Source of the DNA: Maribacter aquivivus
GTDB taxonomy: Bacteria; Bacteroidota; Bacteroidia; Flavobacteriales; Flavobacteriaceae
DNA length: 64,000 nucleotides
NCBI RefSeq assembly: GCF_900142175.1
Contig: NZ_FQZX01000002.1
Coordinates: 849,317 to 913,316, forward strand
Direction: 5' to 3'
This document shows, in pieces, positions 1 through 9,915 of this stretch; the first letter of the stretch is position 1, and each line of letters opens with the position of its first letter. The notes under the pieces were generated by a model. The model ran no database searches, was not told where the DNA came from, and saw only the letters and a program-made list of their open reading frames with translations. The position numbers and the translations under genes are program-made.

Positions 1-2142
1 GCGGTAACATTAGTGGTTATGTTAGCAATGGGCTGGCGTGGTGGTTTGGTCGTATTTTTATCCGTACCCATTACATTTGCTTTGACATTGTTGAGTTATT
101 ATATGCTTGACTACACCTTAAACAGAATTACATTATTTGCCTTAGTTTTCGTAACAGGTATTGTGGTAGATGACTCTATTATTATTGCCGAGAATATGCA
201 CCGGCATTTTAAAATGAAACGGCTACCGTTTAAGCAGGCAGCACTTTATGCTATAAACGAAGTTGGTAACCCTACTATATTAGCCACATTTACCGTAATC
301 GCCTCAGTTTTACCAATGGCATTCGTATCTGGCTTAATGGGTCCTTATATGGCTCCAATGCCCATAGGTGCATCAATAGCCATGATTTTATCTCTTTTCG
401 TGGCTTTGACCATAACGCCTTATTTAGGGTATATATTCTTGAGAGAAAAAGATAAAAAAGGTGAAGTTGAAAAGAAAGAAAAGCCATTAGAGGAAACTTT
501 TATTTACAGAATTTATAATAAATATGAACGCCCTCTTATTGAAAACAAAAGCAAACGTTGGTTGTTTTTAGGACTGACTTTTTTAATGCTAATGGGATCA
601 ATGGTATTGTTTTTCACAAAATCTGTAGCTGTAAAAATGTTGCCTTTTGATAACAAAAATGAGTTTCAAGTGGTTATTGATATGCCAGAAGGCACCACCC
701 TTGAACGCACAGGTGTGGTTGCTCAAGAAATTGCTCAATATTTATCTACTAGACCAGAGGTTGTTAATTACCAAAACTATGTAGGTACCTCTGCCCCTAT
801 TACCTTTAACGGATTGGTACGTCATTATGATTTACGTGGTGGTAGTAATATGGCAGATATTCAAGTAAACCTTATTGATAAAGACGAACGTTCTGCTCAA
901 AGTCATGATATTGCAAGTTTACTACGTCCAGATATACAGAAAATAGCTGCTAAATACAATGCCAATGTTAAGTTGGTTGAAGTTCCGCCAGGACCTCCTG
1001 TGCTTTCTACAATTGTAGCTGAAGTTTATGGACCTGATTATGAGGAACAGATTAAAATTGCGAGTAGTGTTAAAAATATCTTGAAAAATACTGATGATGT
1101 TGTTGATATCGATTGGCTAGTAGAAGCTGACCAAACTGAATATAAATTCGAAATCAACAAAGAGAAAGCAATGCTTTATGGTGTGGCACCACAGCAAATT
1201 GCCTATACCATGAACATGGCATTATCCAATAGAGCCATAACTAATTTATACGATGAAAATGCTAGCAACCAAGTAGGTTTACTATTGGCTTTAGATGAAA
1301 AGGAGAAATCAACAATTTCAGATATTTCACAGTTAAAGATTACTTCTAAACAGGGTAATATGGTACCTATTGCAGATTTAGTTGATATTAAAGAAACCAT
1401 AAGTGCTAAGAGTATTTACCGCAAAAATCAAAAACGCGTGGTATATGTAATGGCAGATATGGCAGGAGAATTAGAGAGCCCCGCATATGCTATTTTGGGT
1501 ATGGAAGAAAAGCTTAAAGAAATAGCATTGCCTAAAGGATATCAAATTACCGAAATGTACTTAGGTCAACCTGAGTTTGAAGATGACTATACCGTTAAAT
1601 GGGATGGTGAATGGCAAATTACTCTTGAGGTATTCCGTGATTTAGGAATTGCCTTTATGGGAGCCATCATCTTAATTTATATTTTAATTGTAGGATGGTT
1701 CCAAAACTTTAAAGCACCTATTGTAATGATGGTAGCCATACCATTATCATTAATTGGAATTATTTTAGGTCACTGGATTATGGGCGCATTTTTTACCGCT
1801 ACTTCCTTTATTGGTATGATTGCCCTTGCTGGTATTATGGTACGAAATTCGGTACTACTTATAGATTTCATTAATCTACGTTTAGCCGAAGGTGTACCCT
1901 TAAAACAAGCTGCTATTGAAGCTGGTGCGGTACGTACTACTCCAATTTTGCTTACTGCAGGCACCGTAGTTATTGGAGCTTTCGTAATCTTATTTGATCC
2001 TATTTTTCAAGGTCTTGCGATTTCATTGATGGGAGGTACTATTGTATCTACAGTTCTAACCTTATTGGTGGTACCATTGGTGTATTATATGATAGAAAAG
2101 AAGAATTATCCTGAAATGGATAGTACAGAAAATAACAAATAA
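1..2142 (+). CDS. RND efflux transporter permease, 5' truncated by the window edge
   Basis: This is the C-terminal two-thirds (713 residues visible) of an inner-membrane resistance-nodulation-division pump driven by proton antiport. The reading frame is open from base 1, so the gene begins outside the window. Near the start the motif VVDDSIIIAENMHRH matches the paired-Asp TM4 relay motif of RND pumps. Near the end GIMVRNSVLLIDF matches the TM10-11 region, with Arg at the position of the AcrB relay lysine. A long periplasmic porter stretch lies between. RND pumps are usually about 1000-1150 residues. The substrate cannot be read; the DUF2892 and YeeE-type genes downstream suggest a sulfur-associated locus, but that is inference. 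Confidence 0.9.
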   Translation, partial: AVTLVVMLAMGWRGGLVVFLSVPITFALTLLSYYMLDYTLNRITLFALVFVTGIVVDDSIIIAENMHRHFKMKRLPFKQAALYAINEVGNPTILATFTVIASVLPMAFVSGLMGPYMAPMPIGASIAMILSLFVALTITPYLGYIFLREKDKKGEVEKKEKPLEETFIYRIYNKYERPLIENKSKRWLFLGLTFLMLMGSMVLFFTKSVAVKMLPFDNKNEFQVVIDMPEGTTLERTGVVAQEIAQYLSTRPEVVNYQNYVGTSAPITFNGLVRHYDLRGGSNMADIQVNLIDKDERSAQSHDIASLLRPDIQKIAAKYNANVKLVEVPPGPPVLSTIVAEVYGPDYEEQIKIASSVKNILKNTDDVVDIDWLVEADQTEYKFEINKEKAMLYGVAPQQIAYTMNMALSNRAITNLYDENASNQVGLLLALDEKEKSTISDISQLKITSKQGNMVPIADLVDIKETISAKSIYRKNQKRVVYVMADMAGELESPAYAILGMEEKLKEIALPKGYQITEMYLGQPEFEDDYTVKWDGEWQITLEVFRDLGIAFMGAIILIYILIVGWFQNFKAPIVMMVAIPLSLIGIILGHWIMGAFFTATSFIGMIALAGIMVRNSVLLIDFINLRLAEGVPLKQAAIEAGAVRTTPILLTAGTVVIGAFVILFDPIFQGLAISLMGGTIVSTVLTLLVVPLVYYMIEKKNYPEMDSTENNK

Positions 2143-2151
2143 AAAATTCAG

Positions 2152-2184
2152 GAATCAACAACACTTTAGTGGTGTTGTTGATTC
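2152..2184 (+). terminator. hairpin after the RND gene
   Basis: A perfect 13-bp inverted repeat (2152-2164 and 2172-2184) with a 7-nt loop lies between the RND stop codon and the next gene. The following T run is short and interrupted, so this may be a weak terminator or an mRNA-stabilising hairpin rather than a full stop. Confidence 0.55.
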
Positions 2185-2202
2185 TTCTAAAAATAGAATA
2201 AC

Positions 2203-2388
2203 ATGTTAAACACATATTTTAGAGTTATAGTAGGTACAATGGTTTTATTGAGTGTTGTATTAGCTGTCTATGTAAATATCAACTGGCTATGGTTCACCGT
2301 TTTTATAGGTGTAAATATTATACAGTCGGCTTTTACGAAATGGTGCTTATTAGAGACTATTCTTAAAAAATTCGGAATTAAAAATTAG
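2203..2388 (+). CDS. DUF2892-type small inner-membrane protein
   Basis: A 61-residue protein made of two hydrophobic helices (about residues 5-25 and 28-45) followed by a short basic tail with CLLETILKKFG. This pattern is typical of the DUF2892/YgaP transmembrane family, which is often fused to or encoded beside rhodaneses. It follows the RND gene after a hairpin and precedes the YeeE/YedE pair. The role is unknown; association with sulfane-sulfur handling is inferred from the family and neighbourhood only. Confidence 0.75.
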   Translation: MLNTYFRVIVGTMVLLSVVLAVYVNINWLWFTVFIGVNIIQSAFTKWCLLETILKKFGIKN

Positions 2389-2585
2389 TGGAATATTTAA
2401 TTCATGTGATTTGAAACATGATTGATACTGTGTTAAACTTGTAAAGCTGGTCTTATCATTAAAAAAATAAAAAAGCAGCTCATCATTTACTCATAACATA
2501 CCGAATTTCAGAATTTTACACTACCTAAAGTTCCTATCGCAATTAGGTCTCTAATTCAGAAAATAGTAATTCATTTAAGTTAATG

Positions 2586-2619
2586 TCATTCTTATGTAAC
2601 CAAGGTTACATAAGAATGA
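2586..2619 (+). promoter_or_regulatory. 34-bp perfect palindrome, putative Crp/Fnr-type operator
   Basis: Two perfect 16-bp arms (2586-2601 and 2604-2619) are separated by AA, with core TGTAACCAAGGTTACA. A -7-like TTTCTTTA starts 29.5 bp from the palindrome centre, the same geometry as the Fnr-like sites later in the window. The rest of the 279-bp gap (2389-2667) shows no gene. This is the likely operator of the YeeE-DUF6691 pair. The half-site GTAAC differs from the TGAY half-sites elsewhere, implying a different regulator. Confidence 0.6.
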
Positions 2620-2667
2620 TTTTCTTTGCGCTTTCTTTAGCGGTTTTGAACTTGAATTAAATAGATA

Positions 2668-3228
2668 ATGAATTTACTATATGACCCATGGCCATGGTAT
2701 GTGGCCGGACCTTTAATTGCCCTAACGATGTTTATTCTACTTTATGTAGGAAAACAATTTGGAATGTCTTCTAACCTTAGAACCATGTGTTCTATTGGTG
2801 GTGCTGGCAAATACTCAGATTTCTTCAAGTTTGATTGGCGAGCTCAACGGTGGAATTTGGTTGTTGTAGTTGGTGCTGTAATTGGCGGCTTTATCGCTTC
2901 CCAATTTATGTCTGATAATACAGTGAAAATTAATCCTGAAGTTGCTCAACAACTTTCTACCGATTACGGAATTGAAAGTGCCGGAGAAGCTTATTTACCA
3001 ACTGAACTTTTTGCTTCTGAACATCTTACAGACCCATTTGTATTGGCAATTTTAATTATTGGCGGATTCATGGTGGGCTTTGGTGCTCGTTATGCCGGTG
3101 GTTGCACCAGTGGTCATGCCATATCTGGACTCAGTAATTTACAACTACCCTCACTTATTGCCGTAATTGGTTTCTTTATTGGTGGCTTGGTTATGATTCA
3201 CCTTTTATTCCCCCTAATATTCAGTTAA
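2668..3228 (+). CDS. YeeE/YedE-family membrane transporter half
   Basis: A 186-residue polytopic protein with hydrophobic segments near residues 12-30, 65-85, 120-145 and 160-185. The signature GGCTSGHAISG, with Cys146, is the family motif that in the thiosulfate transporter TsuA carries a substrate-contacting cysteine. The short length and the next gene one base later show the two-gene form of the family, in which two small proteins supply the two halves. It probably moves thiosulfate or a related sulfur compound across the inner membrane; the substrate is inferred. Confidence 0.85.
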   Translation: MNLLYDPWPWYVAGPLIALTMFILLYVGKQFGMSSNLRTMCSIGGAGKYSDFFKFDWRAQRWNLVVVVGAVIGGFIASQFMSDNTVKINPEVAQQLSTDYGIESAGEAYLPTELFASEHLTDPFVLAILIIGGFMVGFGARYAGGCTSGHAISGLSNLQLPSLIAVIGFFIGGLVMIHLLFPLIFS

Positions 3229-3229
3229 T

Positions 3230-3643
3230 ATGAAATATATAAGTTATTTAACCATAGGTATCTTTTTCGGTATCATCATGTATAAATCTGAAGCAGCATC
3301 GTGGTTTCGCATTTATGAGATGTTTCAATTTGGATCTTTCCACATGTATGGTATCATAGGCTCTGCACTTGTTATCGGTGTCATTGGTGTTCAAATCATC
3401 AAAAAATATAAGATTAAGGCGATTGGTGGTAATGAGATGAATTTACATCCAAAGACCAAAAGTGTTGCCCGTTATTTAATTGGCGGTATTATTTTCGGAT
3501 TAGGCTGGGCGTTGGCAGGTGCTTGCCCCGGACCAATGTATGTGCTTGTTGGTGCAGGCTACTCCTCTATTCTTGTTGTTATTGGTGGAGCGCTTTTAGG
3601 CACTTTCGTGTACGGATTAGTAAAAAATAAATTACCCCACTAA
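3230..3643 (+). CDS. DUF6691 (YeeE/YedE second half) membrane protein
   Basis: A 137-residue membrane protein with about four hydrophobic helices. The motif GACPGPMYVLVGAG, with Cys99, is characteristic of DUF6691, the partner of short YeeE/YedE proteins. It starts one base after the preceding stop, so the two are translationally coupled and probably assemble together. Its stop lies 14 bp from the convergent stop of the minus-strand operon. Confidence 0.85.
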   Translation: MKYISYLTIGIFFGIIMYKSEAASWFRIYEMFQFGSFHMYGIIGSALVIGVIGVQIIKKYKIKAIGGNEMNLHPKTKSVARYLIGGIIFGLGWALAGACPGPMYVLVGAGYSSILVVIGGALLGTFVYGLVKNKLPH

Positions 3644-3657
3644 CTTAATAAAGTGGT

Positions 3658-5409
3658 TTAGCCTTCGGCGGATAGCTTTGGTGAAAGCCACAACCACCCT
3701 ACCCCTAACAGAAAGAGGATATAAAACAAAAATTGAGAAACAGGACGGTCCACAACAACCGTCCTGTTTTTTTGAGTTTTTTTTGAGAACTGTTTTTTAT
3801 TAGCTGCTATGTTCGTGGTACTAGTTAAAGCTTTCCAATCATTCTTTTCAAATACATAATATGAAAAGTCTGTACTATCATTTTCAACTTTTAATGTATT
3901 CCACCCTGTTTTCTTCGGATAAACAGTGCCTGAATAGTGACTTGGCAGTAATGCCATTTGAATAAGTGATACCGAAATACTATCTTCATTTATAATATTG
4001 AACTCCTCTAAGTTTGTTTGAACTTCAAAATGAAATGGCTCATCTTTTCTTGGAATTTTAGTATTGGATTCCCATGAAACTGCCTGCCCTTTCTTCTTTG
4101 CAATCTTATCTAAAATGGTGGTCCATACATCATGGTATACTTCACTTTCTCCATTCAACAAAAGCTGATAACTATTTAATAGTGATGTGGTTGCAATTTT
4201 TCCATTACCCATTTGTCGATACGCAGCAAGGTTTGATACTCCGTCTAAATCAATGGGCTCTACTGATAATTGTTCATCAAACTGATACGGGTACTTTTCT
4301 GTTTCTGCAGCAGAAGTAGGTAATTTCACAGTGTTAATCCTATCACGTTTAAATTTGAAATAGGCATCGCTGCTTCGGGTATTAAAAAGGAAATCACTTG
4401 GCTGAATAAATAGTCCTAAACCATGCTCTGCTATACTCTTTTCAAATCTAGATTTGACTGATTTCCCTAAACTCATATACGTTTCGGAATCTGTAATCAC
4501 GATGTCAAAATTTTGCAATACCACATCAGTAAATTGATAAACCGGTTGTGTTGGCGTATTAAAGTATTCAAACTTATATTTTCCTTTTGTCAATTGACTT
4601 CTAACAATGACTTCATGTCCAGATTCCGCCAAGAAATTCTTCAGATATTTTGTCTCAAACGTGGGGAAGGTATTTAAGATCAGAACACGTAATGGTTCTT
4701 TTTTTAGCACTTTTATTGGAATCGGATTCGTTTCTAAAATAACGCCAACACTATCTTTAACCGCTAATTGATAAACATAAGCTCCAGCTACTTTTGGACG
4801 AGTAGTTAGGTTAAAATCTACATTCTTATTTTCAATAAGCTGAATAGAATCTAACCCGTTACTTCTTGAATCTTGTAGTACTAAAAATGACTTTTCTATA
4901 GGAGTTGAATAACTACCTGAAACCTTTAATTCACATCCCAATACAAGTTGTTCTGTATAGTTCAATCTTGTAACTCCCATTGGCGCAGCATTTGGAATAT
5001 AGGTTGTGGGAATACTATCGAACAAATAAAAATCATACGGCTCAATACCATCACCAAGTACAATAACATTGGTAAGGGAATCAAGCTCTTTACGAATCAA
5101 TTTTACAGGATTATAATCTAAAACCTTTATACCCTTATAATAATTTAAAAGACTGTCTTTTACTACGGCATTATAATTATCGGTCAGCACTAATGCCTGA
5201 CTATCATTAATCTCAACTTCTTTTGTGGGCTCTAGAATTAATATACCCAATGCCAAGATTGTTATCAAAGCCACAATAGAATTTACAACAAAACGACCCC
5301 TTTGTTTTGTTTGCCATTCTTTCCAAACATAAATATTAAAAACTACTAATCCGCAAAGTAAGATGGGGATTATAAGCTCTTTTTGTAAAAATGAGAAACC
5401 ATCAATCAT
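3658..5409 (-). CDS. Large membrane-anchored protein of the MoxR/BatA operon
   Basis: A 583-residue protein with two N-terminal membrane helices (about 12-30 and 40-60), a large soluble region and one C-terminal helix (about 560-578). The middle (roughly 235-300) reads like a class-I glutamine-amidotransferase-like fold, with LRVLILNTFP and a later NFDIVITDSETY, but without a convincing catalytic Cys. It is the last gene of the operon and overlaps the gene before it by 8 bp. In Bacteroidota, proteins of this shape accompany BatA/DUF58/MoxR genes. The function is unknown; a scaffold or cell-envelope role is inferred from context. Confidence 0.7.
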   Translation of the reverse strand: MIDGFSFLQKELIIPILLCGLVVFNIYVWKEWQTKQRGRFVVNSIVALITILALGILILEPTKEVEINDSQALVLTDNYNAVVKDSLLNYYKGIKVLDYNPVKLIRKELDSLTNVIVLGDGIEPYDFYLFDSIPTTYIPNAAPMGVTRLNYTEQLVLGCELKVSGSYSTPIEKSFLVLQDSRSNGLDSIQLIENKNVDFNLTTRPKVAGAYVYQLAVKDSVGVILETNPIPIKVLKKEPLRVLILNTFPTFETKYLKNFLAESGHEVIVRSQLTKGKYKFEYFNTPTQPVYQFTDVVLQNFDIVITDSETYMSLGKSVKSRFEKSIAEHGLGLFIQPSDFLFNTRSSDAYFKFKRDRINTVKLPTSAAETEKYPYQFDEQLSVEPIDLDGVSNLAAYRQMGNGKIATTSLLNSYQLLLNGESEVYHDVWTTILDKIAKKKGQAVSWESNTKIPRKDEPFHFEVQTNLEEFNIINEDSISVSLIQMALLPSHYSGTVYPKKTGWNTLKVENDSTDFSYYVFEKNDWKALTSTTNIAANKKQFSKKTQKNRTVVVDRPVSQFLFYILFLLGVGWLWLSPKLSAEG

Positions 5410-7621
5410 ACACCTCTAGTTGTTTAAGAAACAATGAATTGATTTCGTCTATATACTCTTTTTTAGCTCCTGGTATTTGCGGTGTTTTCGGTAATGCTGA
5501 TAACAATCCCTTTTGAACGAATTTATAATTATTCATTGTTCGCCCCGTATTATTCTCAATACGTTTTAAGCCTTGTAAGACTTGTAAATACTTACTTGGG
5601 TTAACTATTGCTAATTGCCCCAATTCATTGCCTGCAGCAGTGAAAAGTGCATTATCAGCCTCATTAAAAGTGCTTTCTTGCTGTATTAACTGTTCTAAAC
5701 GAGCAACAGCATTCTCTAATGCTTCAAAAGGATTTTCCACCTCTTTGGTTTCGTTCTTTCGATAATTCTCAATATCCTTTATAGTGCCAGTAAGCCTATT
5801 TTCTTCTTTAATTGGCGGTGGGTCAAAACCAATTCTATGTACATAAATACGGGCACTGTTTTTTATTTCTTGAATAAGGGTCAGTGCATCATATTGAAAT
5901 GGCAATGATTTTTCTGGTTCATTTAATCGTAAATGCAATTCGGCATCCCACATGATATTCAAAGCTTTTCGCAATTTTGTCTTCAACGATTCTTCAAATA
6001 AGGTAGATTCTTCTGGGTCATCATGATTATGAAGGTAGTCGTGCAAAGGGTCTTCTGCCTCTTCTGCTTTTTCAGCCGCAACCAAATTATGCTCATTATC
6101 ACCATCATGGTCGTGCGAATATTCTTTTAAGATATTTTCTTGATCTTCAGCATGATCATGATCCTCACCTTGTTCATCACTTTTGATCTCAGCCGGAGCT
6201 TCTTCCATTTCAGATTCATCTCCCATAAACTGACCATACTTCAAACGCAGTGCTTTTTGGTCAAACCCCAGTTCATTACTTCTGGACTTAAATTCTTTGC
6301 TTGTAATGCTTGGCTTATCTTTTATTAACTTCTCGGTATCAATAATCAGCTGGCGTTGACTTCTAAAATAATCGGGCATTTGGTCAACGCCCAAAGTCCC
6401 TTCTACGCCAAATTGCTCACTCACGGTATCTTTTATAACTGCGAAATACGTTTCGCTACGCGCCACATTTCGCTTGGGTTGTTTTTCATCAAAGGCTTCA
6501 ATGTAAAAATAGAGCTCGTCACCCAATTCCATCTTTAAGGCATTTAAATCTAGTGTTTTCGTAGCCTTCACCGATTTTACACCTTTCGAAATAGTTTCCT
6601 TGAAATTCAATTTCTCTTCCCTAAACTTCACCGATTCTCCCGATCCCTTACTCACGGTGGCTATGATATAGGCTTCGTCAATTCCGTAATCATCCGTAAT
6701 TGCACTTTGTAGTTCGACAATCTTTGTATCTGAAAAATCAAAATAGGTGTATTGTTCTAATCCTAAAATCTCAATTTCTGGCGGATTATCGGGTATTGCT
6801 TCCAACGAGAATAAATCTGACGTAAATTCAATGCCTTCTTCATTCTTAAATTTAAAATTGTAGAAGCCTGATTCTGATACTACTTGCTGTATACGATACC
6901 CCTTTTCGCCTTTTTGCAACGGAATTAGTTCCCCCATTCGGTCTAGGTAGACCTCTTGAACAGGATTATCAAATTCCAACAACCACTGAACCGTAGCGCC
7001 AGCAATTGCCTTAATATTTGGGTTGCTTACCACAATGGTTCCTTTTCGTGTATAAGACGGATATGTAACACTAATATCTTGACTGAAAATTTTTGGAATG
7101 ACGGACTTATCACTAATACTATCAGTTGCGACAAACTGAATTTGTGTTTCATTAGCAGAATTTCTTAAAACACTTTCTACGCTTTTAAACAAGTCTAATT
7201 TCTGAACCACAACTCCAAGTAATACCAACCCTAGCATAACTAGTACCGCCTGTTTCAATTTGTTTGGCGGTTGTATAGCACCAAGTCTTTTAGTAAGCTC
7301 TTCAGATACTTTATAGCGTTGTAACTTGGCAAGATTCGATAATGAATCTTCTGGTTGTAGTAACAAACCTGTACTAAAAGACGCCTCATCTATATGTGTA
7401 TCTATATAATTGCCCGTGGTAGCTAAACTATGTTTCCAAGGCTTCTTTATTACTAGAATTATAACCATTGAAACTACAAAGCTTAAAATACCAACCCATA
7501 GATTTTTAGATACTAAATAGAAAAGAACGACAATGCCAACAGCATACAAAACAGCTTCTGCGTATGACAAGATTTGCCAACGCCTGTGAAATTTCATCAA
7601 GTGTAGTTTTCCTGATTCCAT
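5402..7621 (-). CDS. DUF4175-like membrane protein with a His/Asp-rich insert
   Basis: A 739-residue protein. Two N-terminal hydrophobic helices (about 19-37 and 40-58) and a third near 125-142 precede a long periplasmic-type region rich in beta strands (190-400), then helical and coiled-coil segments to the end. Residues roughly 490-560 form an acidic, histidine-rich stretch with repeated DHD and HDH-like motifs (for example SHDHDGDNEH and YLHNHDDPEE) that could bind metal. The start abuts the BatA-domain gene (sharing base 7621), indicating coupling. The DUF4175 assignment rests on architecture and operon position, so it is tentative. Confidence 0.65.
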   Translation of the reverse strand: MESGKLHLMKFHRRWQILSYAEAVLYAVGIVVLFYLVSKNLWVGILSFVVSMVIILVIKKPWKHSLATTGNYIDTHIDEASFSTGLLLQPEDSLSNLAKLQRYKVSEELTKRLGAIQPPNKLKQAVLVMLGLVLLGVVVQKLDLFKSVESVLRNSANETQIQFVATDSISDKSVIPKIFSQDISVTYPSYTRKGTIVVSNPNIKAIAGATVQWLLEFDNPVQEVYLDRMGELIPLQKGEKGYRIQQVVSESGFYNFKFKNEEGIEFTSDLFSLEAIPDNPPEIEILGLEQYTYFDFSDTKIVELQSAITDDYGIDEAYIIATVSKGSGESVKFREEKLNFKETISKGVKSVKATKTLDLNALKMELGDELYFYIEAFDEKQPKRNVARSETYFAVIKDTVSEQFGVEGTLGVDQMPDYFRSQRQLIIDTEKLIKDKPSITSKEFKSRSNELGFDQKALRLKYGQFMGDESEMEEAPAEIKSDEQGEDHDHAEDQENILKEYSHDHDGDNEHNLVAAEKAEEAEDPLHDYLHNHDDPEESTLFEESLKTKLRKALNIMWDAELHLRLNEPEKSLPFQYDALTLIQEIKNSARIYVHRIGFDPPPIKEENRLTGTIKDIENYRKNETKEVENPFEALENAVARLEQLIQQESTFNEADNALFTAAGNELGQLAIVNPSKYLQVLQGLKRIENNTGRTMNNYKFVQKGLLSALPKTPQIPGAKKEYIDEINSLFLKQLEVYD

Positions 7622-8919
7622 TACTGTGTTCGTTTATAAGCTACAAAGCGTTCTACAATTAATAACACCAAAAGAACAACCCATAAATACGGATTCAAAC
7701 TCCAGCTGGCTTTGTGAGTTTTAGATGCTTTATTTTCTATGAAATTAGTTTTTAAGTCTGCTTCTGTGACTGAGCGAATATCTGCTTTAGCCTGTAGCTC
7801 TTTCACTTCTTTATTGACATCTAAAATACTAAGTAGGTTCTCTGTTAATCTCCCAGATACCGCATTTTCTGTGGTTATTCTTTCTGTTATATAAAATGTA
7901 TTTTCATCTTCCCCTTTTATTATCAGCGCATTAGAAATGGTGTCGTTCTTAAATACAAGTTTTTTTCGAGCTGAAACTAAAGCAGGTTTAGTACTCAACC
8001 AAATCGTTAGATCACTTTCTTTATTCTTCAATACTTCGTTATCTAAGGAACTTTCGACTTTTATTTCTCTATTCAAATACGTTGATAAAGCTGCCAATGC
8101 TGCTGTTATATACCTTTTATCGGCACTTAGACTATCTGCATAAATCAAAGAAACTTCTAGAGCAGGTTGTTGAATTAAAGGGATTTTTGTTGAATTTGAG
8201 TTTGAACTTAAAACCTGTAAACTATCGCCATTAGATGTCAATTGGTATACATCTCCTAATTCAATATTCTTCGTTGCTATTTTTGAAGCTACCGGACTGT
8301 TATTGGCTGTAAATAATATTATATTTTTCTCTTTCTGATATGCTAATAAAGGCATCTCAACAATTTGTGTCGAATCCAAAACAATCCAGTTGATATCATG
8401 ATTCGTTTCGGGTCTAGCTCCTTTTAGTCCTTTTGCATATCCGTTGCTAAAAACAATAATACTATCTGTTTGTAAAGCATCCATTTCTGATGCTAGCGAC
8501 CAGTAATCTGCACTTCTAAAATCTTCTGAATTAGTATATTCAATATTGTTTATGGGTAACCCTGATTGTAAAAGTCTTATTTCTTGATCTGCCTGCAAAT
8601 CATTAAAACGAGCCATGAATTTTTCATTCTTTGCAAATTCAGGTTCAACAATATAAGTCAGTTTGCTGTTGTTCACTTTGGATTGCCATTGCGGTTTTGC
8701 CATGACCAAAGTAATCAGCGAAATAATCGCCATACGCAATAGCAACAACCACCATTCGTTTAATTGAATGCTGCTGGATTGTCTCGATTTTGATTCTGAT
8801 AACAATTGCACGCTACCAATCTTTATAGTTTTCGCTTCTTTCTTACTCCATAAATGGATAGCTATTGGAACTAAAAGTCCCAATAAAGCCCATAAATACG
8901 AAGGTTGTGCGAATGACAT
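7621..8919 (-). CDS. BatA-domain membrane protein
   Basis: A 432-residue protein. The N-terminus (PSYLWALLGLLVPIAIHLW, then a second helix ending LVMAKPQW) is the classic aerotolerance BatA N-terminal domain of Bacteroidota, and a C-terminal helix (about 408-425) anchors the other end. Between them lies a degenerate von Willebrand-like region without a clear DxSxS metal site. It sits one base after the DUF58 gene in the direction of transcription. It is probably part of an envelope complex with the MoxR ATPase; the molecular role is not established by the sequence. Confidence 0.8.
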   Translation of the reverse strand: MSFAQPSYLWALLGLLVPIAIHLWSKKEAKTIKIGSVQLLSESKSRQSSSIQLNEWWLLLLRMAIISLITLVMAKPQWQSKVNNSKLTYIVEPEFAKNEKFMARFNDLQADQEIRLLQSGLPINNIEYTNSEDFRSADYWSLASEMDALQTDSIIVFSNGYAKGLKGARPETNHDINWIVLDSTQIVEMPLLAYQKEKNIILFTANNSPVASKIATKNIELGDVYQLTSNGDSLQVLSSNSNSTKIPLIQQPALEVSLIYADSLSADKRYITAALAALSTYLNREIKVESSLDNEVLKNKESDLTIWLSTKPALVSARKKLVFKNDTISNALIIKGEDENTFYITERITTENAVSGRLTENLLSILDVNKEVKELQAKADIRSVTEADLKTNFIENKASKTHKASWSLNPYLWVVLLVLLIVERFVAYKRTQ

Positions 8920-8920
8920 A

Positions 8921-9820
8921 TTAACCGAGTCTTTTACGTTGTTTTAAAAATAATTGTAATGCTTCACCCAAATGTGCATCCATACGAAAGACATAATGAT
9001 CAATTCCGTTCGAAAGCAATTCGTCTTTGACCTTTTTCAATCTGCTTTCAAGAGCAGCCAAATATTCTGTTTTAGATTTTTCGGTATCTACTTTTACTCG
9101 TGCTCCTGTTTCCAAATCTTCAAAAGTGATATTCGAACCGTAATCGAAATCCATTTCTGCAGAGCCCATAATTTGAAGTACGACCACTTCATTTCTCGCA
9201 GATTTTAATCCTTTAATAAACTTTGAAATCTCCTCACCCGTTTCATACATATCCGTCAAGAAAAATATCAATTCTTTTCCCCCTCTATTTGGTATGCGTT
9301 TATTTGAAATATGGGTTTCTGGCCATTTACCAGTATTTGAAAGGTTGATGAGTTCTAGCAATAAGCGATTGTAATGCTTTTTATCTGCCTTAGGGTAAAT
9401 ACTGACCACATCATTTTCATTGAGTGCGAAAAGACCAACAGAATCACCCTGCTTTTGTGCCATGTAAGCTAATGTAGCTATTAGTACACGGGTAAAATCC
9501 ATTTTAGACAAGGTATCTTCTTTATGTAACATCGATGCGCTGGCATCTACGATGAATTTTATGATTACCTGACTTTCAATTTCAGATTGCTTGATATAAT
9601 ATCTACCGGAACGCGCCAACATTTTCCAATCTAGCAACCGTAGATCATCTCCTGGTTCATAGCCACGGTATTGACTAAACTCCATTCCCGGACCAACACT
9701 GGCACTTCTATTTAATCCAGAAGTAAACCCCTCAACCACAATTCTGGATATCAATGATAGTCCCGAAACGGTATTGATGATTTCTGGTTTTAATAAATCG
9801 TGATAGTCTTGTTTTGCCAT
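8921..9820 (-). CDS. DUF58 domain protein (MoxR-associated vWA-like)
   Basis: A 299-residue soluble protein. GDDLRLLDWK (about residues 56-65) is the DUF58 signature, and FIVDASASM (about 89-97) supplies a DxSxS metal-ion-dependent adhesion motif of the vWA fold. No signal peptide is present. DUF58 proteins are encoded next to MoxR AAA+ ATPases and are thought to act as substrate or adaptor partners. Here it lies 95 bp downstream of the moxR-like gene and one base before the BatA-domain gene. Confidence 0.9.
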   Translation of the reverse strand: MAKQDYHDLLKPEIINTVSGLSLISRIVVEGFTSGLNRSASVGPGMEFSQYRGYEPGDDLRLLDWKMLARSGRYYIKQSEIESQVIIKFIVDASASMLHKEDTLSKMDFTRVLIATLAYMAQKQGDSVGLFALNENDVVSIYPKADKKHYNRLLLELINLSNTGKWPETHISNKRIPNRGGKELIFFLTDMYETGEEISKFIKGLKSARNEVVVLQIMGSAEMDFDYGSNITFEDLETGARVKVDTEKSKTEYLAALESRLKKVKDELLSNGIDHYVFRMDAHLGEALQLFLKQRKRLG

Positions 9821-9915
9821 TTACCTGATAATCGAGATTTGATTGATTTTATGCTTTCGCCGAAATCAAAATTAGATTTATAATTCAGTACCCTTCGGGC
9901 TTGCCCCTATGTTGT

